Below the pieces are notes generated by a model. That model was not told the origin of the DNA. It made no database searches and saw only the letters and a list, made by a program, of their open reading frames with translations. A program made the position numbers and the translations under genes. From Tetrapyrgos nigripes (Eukaryota; Basidiomycota; Agaricomycetes; Agaricales; Campanellaceae), in NCBI GenBank assembly GCA_013368315.1, contig JAACJM010000064.1, forward strand, positions 1-64,000: a DNA stretch of 64,000 nt, in the 5' to 3' direction. Positions 46,460 to 56,500 of the stretch are shown here, one piece after another (the first letter of the stretch is position 1; each line of letters starts with the position of its first letter).

Positions 46460-47150
46460 GGTCAGATATCAGATGGAGCCGGGCTTCGTTCATTGGGACG
46501 AGTTTCCTCGACCCTCGCGAAGAATCGTTCATCGAGGTGAGTTCTTCACCTCTCCCGATTCCCTTCTTAGTAAATCCTGCTCAATACCCACTAAAACCCC
46601 TGCTACGTTGGTCCAGTTTTTAGGTAGGTTTGCTTCTTCGTGGAGGAGACCTCTCCACGTGTCTTCTACGAGCTTCTTTGAGAGAGCTTTGCCTTCGAAC
46701 TTCCTGTTCGTCATTCTGGCGTCTAGTTTGAGCCGTTCGTTGATCATTTTTGACCATCTATTGGTGATTTCTTCTGAGAACTGTGCATTTTCATTTGCAA
46801 TCACCCGTTTGCAACGGAGGACCCAGATCAGGTATGCAGACTCTGCTATTAGTATCCTCCATAGCCTTGTTTCCCCAGTTCTGAGTTCCTCAGTTTCTTC
46901 GTCTTTTATTTCTCCAGTAGCGGCGCCCAGAATCGTTCCCATTCCCGGACGATACCATTCTTTTTGGGATTTCCGTTCCCACAACCTTTGTGCGAGTTCC
47001 CATACCACAGCTTGGCCCGGCGACTCGCAGGTTGTCATCGATCAGTACTTCAGTACCCAGTCCATGGGGCTGACATCTCTTCAGAGTCGATTGATTTTAC
47101 CTGCTACTGTATACAGTGGCCTGCACATACTAGTGAAATCACCCACGACG
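46460..47150 (-). mobile_element. Retroelement debris, right-arm copy (C-terminal region)
   Basis: On the minus strand, an open frame of 169 codons (47038-46529) matches the C-terminal part of the left-arm retroelement: RILIAESAYLIWVLRCKRVI, EEITNRWSKMINERLKLDAR, VEDTWRGLLHEE and GVLVGIEQD. The equivalent left-arm sequence has several stops, so this copy is better preserved. The reverse-transcriptase tail and RNase H parts seen on the left are missing: at about 47040-47080 the sequence jumps to what corresponds to left 22260-22320. It is a deletion product of the shared element. Confidence 0.75.
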
Positions 47151-47751
47151 TCACGGCGAAGCATCTATTGAGACCCCACTGAAAAACGGTGTGTGATACT
47201 CTAGGCGTTTTAGCACATTTTGCTGAGCTCAGGCTGGGTCCGCCAAAATTAGAGAAGGTACTTCTTTACGTGCAGTTCAGCACAGTATTAATATGTACTG
47301 CTGACTTTTTGGCATTAGAATGCGCTCATATAATGGAGAAATTCGATGTACGAAAGGCAGTCCGCTGGAGATATTGATGGTGCATTATCTCAAGCAATTG
47401 GACTCCAGTGGCCATCAGCCATGGTGAGTGGAGGAACTTATGAGCAGTCAGACTCATAGACTCATAGTAATCGGCCGCCGGTAGCCCGTGTAGAGTTAAT
47501 TATTGCCTTCAGACAGGTAAGTCGTATGGGTCTCATCTTCTTCTTACCCGTCAGTGATCGCACAGTCACGTACTCCTGAAGGAGTCATCGTATTCTAACG
47601 AATAGACGACCTGAGAGTTATATTATTTCGCTCAACATCTGATCAGAAATGCTCACGGCGTCATCATGATTCCCCACCGTTCTATAAAGGCATGAGATAG
47701 CCATTACCCATTCAAACAGTGTTCCAAGTTCCCTTTCACGAAAGTCGAAAT

Positions 47752-50514
47752 ATGCCCACCATGGATCTATCTTCAGTCACTTTGCTGCTAGTCGTTGCTC
47801 TCTCTGTACTGTTGCTGTTTTTGCGCAGGCAGAGAAATCGACGTAGCTATAGTCTGGCAAATCTTCCGGGTCCAAAGTCGAGGTCTTGGTGGCAAGGTCG
47901 CTTCTTTTCTGTCAAATGGTCATGTTCGTCCTTGGTTAATACTCCAAATTTTCCAGGTAATCTCGGAGAAGTGATGAATGCTGATGCATGGAAATTTCAT
48001 GAGCGACTCTTGAAAGAATGTTCGTACCATCGCAGCTTGCTCTTTTCTTCTCGAGATTGCTCATTTTTACATGTGTTTTTCCAGATGGCCAAGTCATTCG
48101 GATTGATGGCTTCATGGGCGTAAGTCTGCCAGAGGTCTTCGGGACAAGCTCACAAATGACAACGCTGCACAGGACAAGCAAGTCCTAATCTTTGATCCCA
48201 AGGCCATGCACCACGTCCTTGTCAAGGATGCAACTATGTACGAGAACACAGACGTGACGTTCGTACCATTCCTCTCAATTTTCAGGACAGCCTTCTGAAA
48301 TGTCATACTTACTTCCTACCTAGTGCTATTGCTCTAGTCATCGGTAAAGGACTGACCGGCATCACGGGTAAGTTCGACACATAAACAGTTTAGTAGAACA
48401 TTACCGACCAGAAGGTCTTGGTTCAGGCAATGCGCACCGTAAGCAAAGAAAGGCGCTCAATCCGGTATTTTCTATTGCTCATATGAGGGATATGTGTGAG
48501 TCCACTGCGTCGTCGTTGAGGAAGAAGCTCACTATACGGTCTGCTTTTCAGTGCCGATTTTCTGGGAGGTTGTGGACAGGGTAGGAATCTCGATTCAATG
48601 TGTTCATCGCAATCGGGGATCATGATCTTCCTTGTTTTAGCTCGAAAGTGGCCTGTCTGCAAAGCTCACGAACGATAGATCGGGCAGTCAACCACAAGAG
48701 GTAGGTTTCCCAATCTTGAATGTTTTTGGAGCCTATGTAGTGACATGTCCCGCTTGCAGATCGAAATGCTTTCTTGGATGTCCCGGACCGCTCTTGAGCT
48801 TATTGGTCAAGCAGGTTTAGGCTACTCATTTGATAATCTATCAACCGAAGCGGAAGCTCATCCTTACCCTGGTATACTCAAACAATGTCTGTAAGTCTGT
48901 TTTATGTCTCTTTCCGTGTCCTCGATGTATATCCTGTTGTACTAGGACTACCGGAAGCAGGATGTGGTTTTTTCACAAGTACGTCCTTAACTGGACTCTC
49001 AAGATAGGCACGCCAGGTTTCCGACGGCGGGTTCTGGATATGATACCTTGGAAAGACGGACATCATATGAGAGACATGTCCGACTATTCATGGGAGATGT
49101 CAAAGCAAATATACGAGCATAAAAAGAAGGCGCTTGCTGAAGGAGATGAGGCTGTGGCGAAGCAGATCGGAAAGGGCAAGGACATCATGAGTATTCTCAG
49201 TAAGTGGATGACTGCCACAAGATTTCGGGATACAGTGGCTGAACCATTCTATGTTCAGTGAGATTGAATATGGAGGAGGAGGATGGCGGTGAGAATAAAT
49301 TGGATGAAGATGAAGTTCTGGGACAAATGTCGTCAGTTAACCTCTTTTATTTCCATCAATCCCGGCTGATGTCTCTGTAAAGCGTTCTTGTCTTTGCGGC
49401 CATGGATACAACCTCTGTGATTACACATTTGTCATTCTCATAATGGTTTTCAACCACTGACTCGCAAGGAATAGAGTGCCTTGGCACGTATCCTCTATCT
49501 TCTTGCTGCCCATCCCGAAGTTCAGGACAGATTGAGGAGAGAAATTCTTGAGGCTCAAAGTGGAAATAAACATATTTCATACGATCAGCTTGTTTCTCTG
49601 CCTTATTTGGATGCAATCTGCAGAGAAACTCTCCGTCTGTGAGTGTACTACTATTCACATATCTACGTACAGTTCGAAGACTGAGCTCTATTCTCCAGCT
49701 TTGCTCCCGTATCCCATATATTCCGATAGTAAGCTTTGCTTTAGACCTACCAGCAGCAATTCCAAACTGATCTTTCCCAGCGCTTTACAAGACACAGTCT
49801 TGCCTCTCTCAACTCCCATAACCGGTATCGATGGGACTCTCATCACTGAACTGCACATCCCAAAAAACACCCAGATCATGATCTCCGTCTTAAACTCGAA
49901 CCGTAACCCAGCGATTTGGGGACCAGATGCGTTGGAATGGAAGCCCGAGAGGTGGCTTTCGCCTTTACCTGATGAACTTGTCGAGGCGCATATACCTGGC
50001 GTCTACTCTCATTTGTAAGGAGCTTTCTTCTCATTCATGCTTACCATCTGGAACTTGAATATTCTTGCTTTTAGAATGACTTTCAACGCCGGAGGGAGGT
50101 CTTGCATGTGAGTGATTATCACCTGCTCGGCTTGTCGCCATGCGGCCATGTAAGGGGGCCACCATTAACTCTTCTTAACTCTTTCAGCGGCTTCAAATTT
50201 TCTCAGTTGGAAATGAGTACGTATCGAACCTCAGTCTGCCAGCCGAGACACTGATGTTCAACTCTGGCTCGCTCACTGACATTAGAGGCAGTCCTGTCAA
50301 TGCTGGTGACCAAATTCGAATTTTCTCGATCCCAGAAAGACGTGTTTTGGCAAATGAGCTTGGTTACGGCGCCGACCCTCGAAAAGGACGGCAAGTCTCC
50401 AAAGTTGCCCCTGATCGTCAACAGAATTTGAGGGTTCATGATATCCAGTACTTCACAAATTTCAAAGAGGAGTTACTACTATACCTACAAGTAACCGTAA
50501 TGCCAAGCACTTAG
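47752..50514 (+). CDS. Cytochrome P450 (right copy, 3' end doubtful)
   Basis: This is a microsomal heme-thiolate monooxygenase of a basidiomycete family with about a dozen introns. The anchor MDLSSVTLLLVVALSVLLLF leads to LPGPKSRSWW, then QGNLGEVMNADAWKFHERLL, GQVIRIDGFMGDKQVLIFDP and HRKQRKALNPVFSIAHMRDM. The I-helix reads QMSVLVFAAMDTTS, the ExxR motif CRETLRL, the PERF-like segment WKPERWLSP, and the heme loop FNAGGRSCIGFKFSQLEM (about 50080-50210), all in frame after splicing. After QLEM the expected helix is missing and the sequence resumes at NLSLPAETLMFNSGSLTD in another frame, with no credible intron. The tail, and perhaps the whole gene, may therefore be non-functional. Substrate unknown. 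The start is ATG at 47752 or 47761. Confidence 0.7.
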
Positions 50515-50748
50515 CACTTCGTTGGCTCTGATGATGGGCAAAGTTGTGAATTACAAGTATCATATTTCCGACTCCCGAGAGCGCAATAAATATCTATGTA
50601 TTCCAATAATGACCAGACCATGTCCATAAAACTCACTTCCGTCTTGGCAGATTGGGCGATGTGTTCAAACTAAGCTATCAATCAAGGGGGAGCTTAGAGT
50701 TACAGGCTACCCTCGCCCACGACTACAGGATTGACAATATTCAGACTA

Positions 50749-50860
50749 CTCGTATTCATGACCCATCGGTAAAGTATTCCTTCCTATACATGCATTTCTC
50801 CAGTACATATTGCTTACCGTTACATAGCGCGGAATAACGTATCAATAGCTACATCCAACT
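50749..50860. repeat. Dispersed repeat between P450 and cyclase relic
   Basis: This is the counterpart of 45363-45487. It contains the uninterrupted (empty) target site 'aacggtaagca' (on the minus strand, near 50815) into which the LINE inserted in the left arm. Confidence 0.75.
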
Positions 50861-50880
50861 AGGTCATGAAAGACTTTCCT

Positions 50881-51600
50881 TTATGCCCGAACCTTCTCTA
50901 GTACGAGTTGATGCCGACCAGCCAAGTCCTTGGGATATAGAACACTGTGAAGCTCTGGGCCTTCGCCGTCACCTTGGAATGTAGTAATTCCAATTTGACG
51001 GACTGCCTCAAGAGCCTGCGGCGGGGATTCAGAGATGTCTTCCTCGTCACCCAACACTTTGGCGTCTATTTCCCGCATAACCTCTGCACTGCACAAAATC
51101 TGGCCACCTGTTGCGTTTTCCACCATCAGCCTCGTATGATTGACTACAGGGCCAAGATACTCCATCCGGTGGGTGACAGGACTGCATTCACAGAGAGGCG
51201 ACCCATAATGGAAGTACTCATGGCGACAGAGACCACGAGGAATGAGCTGGTTGGTCTTTGGGTCATATATGATTTTGCCATCTTCGCAGTCTAGGATTTC
51301 GAGAGGCCAATCTTCGTTGAGAAGTTTGAGCTGTACGTGAAGGCACCACCAGAGAGCGTCCAGTGTCGTAGGAAAAGCGCACATGAAGCCATCGCCAGTG
51401 GATCTGACTTGATATTCATCACAGAGTCTGAGAGCTCTACGAAGGATGTTATTGTGCAGACGCCAAGCGGTATTAATACCTCAATTGACCTCCCAGAGAT
51501 GATCAGAGTTTTGGATTTTGGTGAATACGATGGCAAGAAGGGTCGTAGGTGCTGAGACTTCGGATGGTATTCTGCGTTCTGTGTCCTAAAAACGGTGTCA
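50881..51600 (-). pseudogene. Decayed class III adenylate cyclase catalytic domain (right copy)
   Basis: This is the same relic as at 16943-17729, on the minus strand, with different damage. Here LAIVFTKIQNSDHLWE is in frame (no extra A), but the next residues read VN-stop where the left arm has INR, because TGA replaces CGA. The later part is better preserved than on the left: one 167-codon frame runs MCAFPTTLDALWWCLHVQLK, YFHYGSPLCECSPVTHRMEY, LGPVVNHTRL to LYPKDLAGRHQLVLEKVRA. The first metal-binding Asp is Lys in this copy as well, so that change predates the duplication. The leucine-rich repeat, PP2C and other adenylate cyclase domains are absent. Confidence 0.8.
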
Positions 51601-51892
51601 AATTGGATCTGCCAGAAACTTGGAAGAGAACAGGGTATACCATACTTGCTAGACGAGATGAGGTAGAAAACAGAGTCAGTACCATAGATGGCAGTCATTG
51701 TAACACATAGTATAGGTAATACCGACATCCAAGGTCTTGAAGGCTGGACAGGGTTGGCCCTCCTCCTCAGCACCTGACCCTCGAAGGTCAAGCCTCTGGA
51801 CCTGGACTTTAGGGCTGTCGGGTCGGGACCAATGGGGTCGTGACCTGGACCGCGGCAAGACTACGCGAGTCGCGTCCAGCTTTGCCTCAACC

Positions 51893-52691
51893 ATGAGCTC
51901 AGCAGAACCCGAGCCTCAAGTTTCCTCCTCTGAGAACGCAGTTACCTTCGACAACTCCCGACGATGGTCAGAAACTTATCAAGAAAAGGTTGTTCGAAAA
52001 GTGACTGAGAATCCATGGGTTCCTGTTGGTCAGTAGACATTACCATCGGTTGTACCTCGTATCTCACATTGCGCCCTTTACTGCTCCCTTCATAAACATA
52101 AAATACATTTCATGACCTCTAGGAGTTGCATTAACAACATACACCCTTGTCATGGCCTCCATCCGTCTCCGCCAAGGCAACTCTCAAAAACTCCAATACT
52201 GGCTTCGCTACCGAGTCGCCTTACAAGGTCTTACCATCTTTGCCGTTCTCGGTGGTTTGTACAAATACGGCCAGGGTAATTTGGAGCAGAATCAAAGGGT
52301 TATGGAACAGATGAGACAGAAAGAGATGGAGAAGAAGGCCTTGCAGGAGAAGCAGGAGTTTGAGGAACGGATTAGGCAGGCTGCTCAGGAGCAGAAGGAG
52401 GAGGAGGCTGCTAAGGCGATGAGAAACAAAACCGCTGCGAATACGAGTGCGAACCAGACGTCATCGAGCTGGACGTCCTGGCTTGGAACGTCGTGGTTTG
52501 GAGGTTCAAAGACAGCGACACCGACCGCGTCTGAACCTACGAAAATCACTCCTCCTCCTCCACCTCCTGCTGCTACGCCGACTGAATCACAAAAGTCTTC
52601 TAATAGCAGCTGGTGGAGGTACCTCGGTTTGAGCAGATCGTCGTCTGGGGATTCTTCGTCAAGTACCGACAAGAAAGATACTTTCAAATAA
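51893..52691 (+). CDS. RCF1: Respiratory supercomplex factor 1 (HIG1 domain)
   Basis: RCF1 is an inner-mitochondrial-membrane protein that helps assemble cytochrome c oxidase and III-IV supercomplexes. Exons 51893-52028 and 52123-52691 (donor GTCAGT) give about 234 residues. The HIG1 domain spans the junction: KVTENPWVPVG then VALTTYTLVMASIRLRQGNS, and a second membrane helix VALQGLTIFAVLGGLYKYGQ. A charged coiled coil follows (QMRQKEMEKKALQEKQEFEE), as in other fungal RCF1, and then a serine/threonine/proline-rich tail of about 100 residues that is longer than in yeast. The start Met is followed by an acidic segment (SSAEPEPQVSSSENAVTFD) typical of the family. The start lies about 180 bp from the outer end of the right duplication arm. 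Confidence 0.92.
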
Positions 52692-52798
52692 TCTCGTTCG
52701 TTGGATTAAGTATCCGTTCATTGTACGTAGTACCCTAACCAAAAAATTATTCCCCATTCCACTGTATGCGTGCCCAAGCCTCAACTAGAAGTCAATCT

Positions 52799-53390
52799 CT
52801 AATCCCTCACCATCTTAACCCCTGCCTCCACAATCACCTTCACCAACCCACCCAGTGTCTTCACACTCAACCCAGACTTCAAATCTTTCCCAATAATCCC
52901 AACCAACTCCCCTGTTCGAGCTTTTCTGGTTTGGGGATCCTTATTACCAGTTTGAGGGTATAGGATGGGATCAATGACGGTGGCTGCCAGGGAAGGGCCC
53001 CAGTTGGCGTTAGTAATGGCGGTGGTGAGGGTGTCGGCGTCGTTACGCAGCCGAAGAGGTACTGTGGAATTGGAATTGGAATCGTCGGAATGGTATCTGG
53101 GATGTCTGTGTACACCACATTGTTCAGAAAAGAGTGAAGTTTTGGGTTTGCTGCGACAGTGCGACTCACATAGGCGACGCCGTGACTGCTATCAGGAGGA
53201 CCACCAGCATGACAAGAATTTGAGGGATGAATTGACACCGGTAATGTGAAGGCCACCCCATCACTAGTTTGGAATACGCCAGGTCCTGCCTGGTCGTGTG
53301 CTACGGTGACCAGCACCCAAAGTGAAGGTCAAGCTCGGAGAAGATTGAACAGTTTGCCAGCTTGGATACTTATATCGTGACATTGCACCG
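52799..53390 (-). CDS. Hypothetical multi-exon protein, structure unresolved
   Basis: The last exon on the minus strand (about 53100-52799) reads DADTLTTAITNANWGPSLAA, TVIDPILYPQTGNKDPQTRK, GELVGIIGKDLKSGLSVKTL and ends VEAGVKMVRD. It looks like a real conserved C-terminus, but I cannot name a family. Upstream, at about 53310-53165, a frame reads HDQAGPGVFQTSDGVAFTLP and PDSSHGVAYV up to a GTGAGT donor. Before it, near 53430-53335, lies HDISIQAGKLFNLLRA. The phases of these pieces do not join under the obvious splice sites, so the exon structure is uncertain. The 3' end is tail-to-tail with RCF1. Confidence 0.45.
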
Positions 53391-53595
53391 TGTACTGCGT
53401 GAGTGTCGGTGTCGTTGTCGTTTGTCGCATAGCATTACAGGTCGGTACTTCAAGCTTGAGGCAGTTAAGACCAACGAATACAGTATTACAAGAAATACTA
53501 TTCATGCGGTACGGGATATGATACAGATGTGGCAGAATAGCATCCATCCTATATAATAAGTTCTCAAAACATGTAGGTAGTAAGTATGGCCCCAA

Positions 53596-56500
53596 CTAGT
53601 CCTTGGCAGCCTCGTCCTCAGCCTCTACGTGCTCAACCAATTCCACTGACCCCAAATCTGAACCTTCTTCCTCTTGCACTGTCGGTAGAGTACCGACCTT
53701 TTTCGGTTCTATCTCTGTCTCCAACTCTTCCAAGTGCGGCGTTGGGTCTTCAGTAGACGCATCGTTTGCCTGCACGTCGATGTCTTCTTCAGTAGGCTCC
53801 GCATCTGGACGCCCCTCCCCGTTCTCCTCAATATCATCCATGTATACTTCGCTGGATGACCCCTGCCCCGAAGCCCCTTGGTTGCGTATCTCCTCCTCCA
53901 ACATCAATATCTTCTCCTCATACTCGCTCGCCGATAGCGGTGTAGATGGTCCAACTGCAGGTGTACGTCTCTCGGGCATAACTAAGCGTGCCCTCCTGGC
54001 TGCTGCTGCACGATCAATGACAAGTTTTCTCCGTTTCCTCGCCTTGTTGTCGCCATCTACAGGTTGTGGTGCTTTCTCCTTCCCTTTGCCTTTGCCTTTC
54101 AGATCTGCCGCGTTTTTGTCTTTGGATTTCTCTTCTGACTTTGGCTCGTGGTTCTTCAACCTCATTTCCACCAAGAACTCCTTATCTCTCACTGATTGAG
54201 ACCATGTTGACATCAGATCGCCTGACACTAGGAATCCATGAGCTACACAGGCAATAGAGAAAATCCCAGGATAGAGATGTGTGACTGTGTTATAACAACG
54301 CATTAGCACTGAATTCAGAACGATCAAAAAGGACATACAAATAAAAGTATCTGCTACCCATTCACGTATGACCGGGAACAGAGCCTGGAGTCCAGCGAAG
54401 AGTAATCCAGGCAATAGAATCATAGCTGTCAAACCGATGGTCACTGGGCCAATGACCTCTTTCGTGGCAAGAACTGGATCAGGGTTTGACCATCCGTTGG
54501 TTAGAATCTAGAAGGATATATCAATATCGCGTATGATGGAATATCTGACGAAAACTAACCCTTTGGATACCTCTTGAGAGTGTGTTACGTTGCGGGCGCC
54601 TTGCGGCTTTCAAAGCAATATTCATATATAACAGACCCATAGCCCAACATTCCACGATTCGCAGCTTCGGCACCGTCATCTCCATGTCTGATATACTTGT
54701 CCTCTGGAGAGCCAGCTTGATGGGCAATACGAAGTAGAGTTCCACGGCGATTCCAATCAAGGCCGGAAGCACAACGCCCAAGAAGAAAGCCAAAAATGAA
54801 GCCTTGACAAGCCACAAGAGACCTCTTTTGACGACCAACCACCACAACGCGGCTCTCGGTCCCTCGGAATTCTTCCTTTGCCTTCGCTTATCCAGCTTAT
54901 CAATATTTCTGCCGATGATCCAGCAACCCCAGAGCAAGTAAAATCCAGCAATAATCGAATAGCCATCGTGTACCTCTCTGCCCAACGTGAGGTTGAAAAA
55001 CGCTCGGCCGAGTTGAATCGGTATAGCCACGCCCAAACCAAGGCATAGAGCACCAATACTCCACAACAAGGCAATGAAGGAGATGATACGGTATCGGAAA
55101 GAGGGCGGAATATACACAATGAGATAGTCATCCTTTGGGTTTCTCTTTGCCTTGTGTGCCTCCATATCTTGCTGCAACATCAAACTCGCAGCTGCTTCAC
55201 TGACGGGTTTGCCTTGGAAGTCTACGTCGGCCGTTGCACGCATCTCCCTAGGAAGAGCAATATGGTCGGTAGCTGGTACACGACGGAAGGTGCCATCATA
55301 TTCCGCAGGATTGACTGGAGCATCTTCGACTGCGCCTGCACCGAGGTTCAATAACCGCTTCAGACTCCATGTTTTGGGTGTGTACTCTTCCGCCTTCCAT
55401 CGTCCACCAAAGAAGTAAGACGTGAGACGTAGACGTTTTGCTAAGGCTTGCCAGACCTTCGTGGCGAACTTTTTGAGGGCCTTTCGAGGCCGGAAATAGT
55501 TCATCGTGTAGGGTAAGACAAGATGGAGGAAGATGAGATCAACCGGAACACTAGAAAGTGGCTCCCTAAATTATACAAAAAAGACATTAGCAGAGTAATA
55601 TGAGGTATGAAACGCGCACAAACCTAGTTTTCCACCTGAAAGGAAGTATAGACTTGCTACCCAGGATCAACAGGCCCGAGATACTCCCCACGGTGCAAGC
55701 GACAACAAAAGAATACATCAACGCGCTCACACATATCTTGCGCATCTGGACTAAGGTTGGTCGGTCAAGGATATCACGTATCGGATGGGAATTTTGATCC
55801 TGAGGGTCTTTGATGAACCACATTGCTCCAGGGCGCATGACTGTTCTGCAGCCCGACAGAAGAACGGCAAATGAGTACCTGTAATTATTCTTCATTAGTA
55901 TGCTCAACGAAAAAGAAATGTAGTACTGACATGAACATAGTCCCCGCAACCCAGTGGTAGAACATTGCAGTGAGGGGCGCCTGGTAGAAGAAGACCATCC
56001 GCGAGGCTAGATTGGCTTCTGGGAACAGCCACACTGTACAGAGATCGAGGACGAGTCCGCATCCAAGTGGAAAAACAACGAGTTCAATGAAGATGAAGGT
56101 GGCGACCTGTTAAGGCAGTTGAGTGAGTGATAACGTCGTTGCATAATCAACGTCCATGCTGACCTTGAGAACCAAAAGTTGCTGGCGAACCGCGCTTCTC
56201 ACAGCTTTACCAGCCGTCTTCACGTTACCAACGGTGAGAATGTTCAGGTACAGGGCGATAATTAAGGCAACCATGACATAGCCCAACGACACCGAGAAAG
56301 CCTTCTCCAAAGGGCCATGACCAAGAGCAAGCTGTGTCCAACTATCCTTGACTCGTAAGGAGCCAAACCTGATTTCCTTTCCAAGTGGGGCGAAATAAGG
56401 CTCGACCGCATCCATGACCGTGATATAGGCACGAGCGGCTGGAGTCATTTCTGTAGGTAGCACGACTGGTGGAGGAGTCTGTGGTGTAGCTGATGTCAAT

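Larger units (their letters stand above)
43648..51710. repeat. Right arm of a large imperfect inverted duplication
   Basis: This is the mirror of 16870-25449. It starts inside RTC4 exon 4 and ends in the leader of the cyclase relic, about 180 bp before the RCF1 start codon. It contains the RTC4 3' part and flank, retroelement debris (-), P450 (+), and cyclase relic (-). Between 44390 and 46460 it carries sequence with no counterpart in the left arm. Confidence 0.85.
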
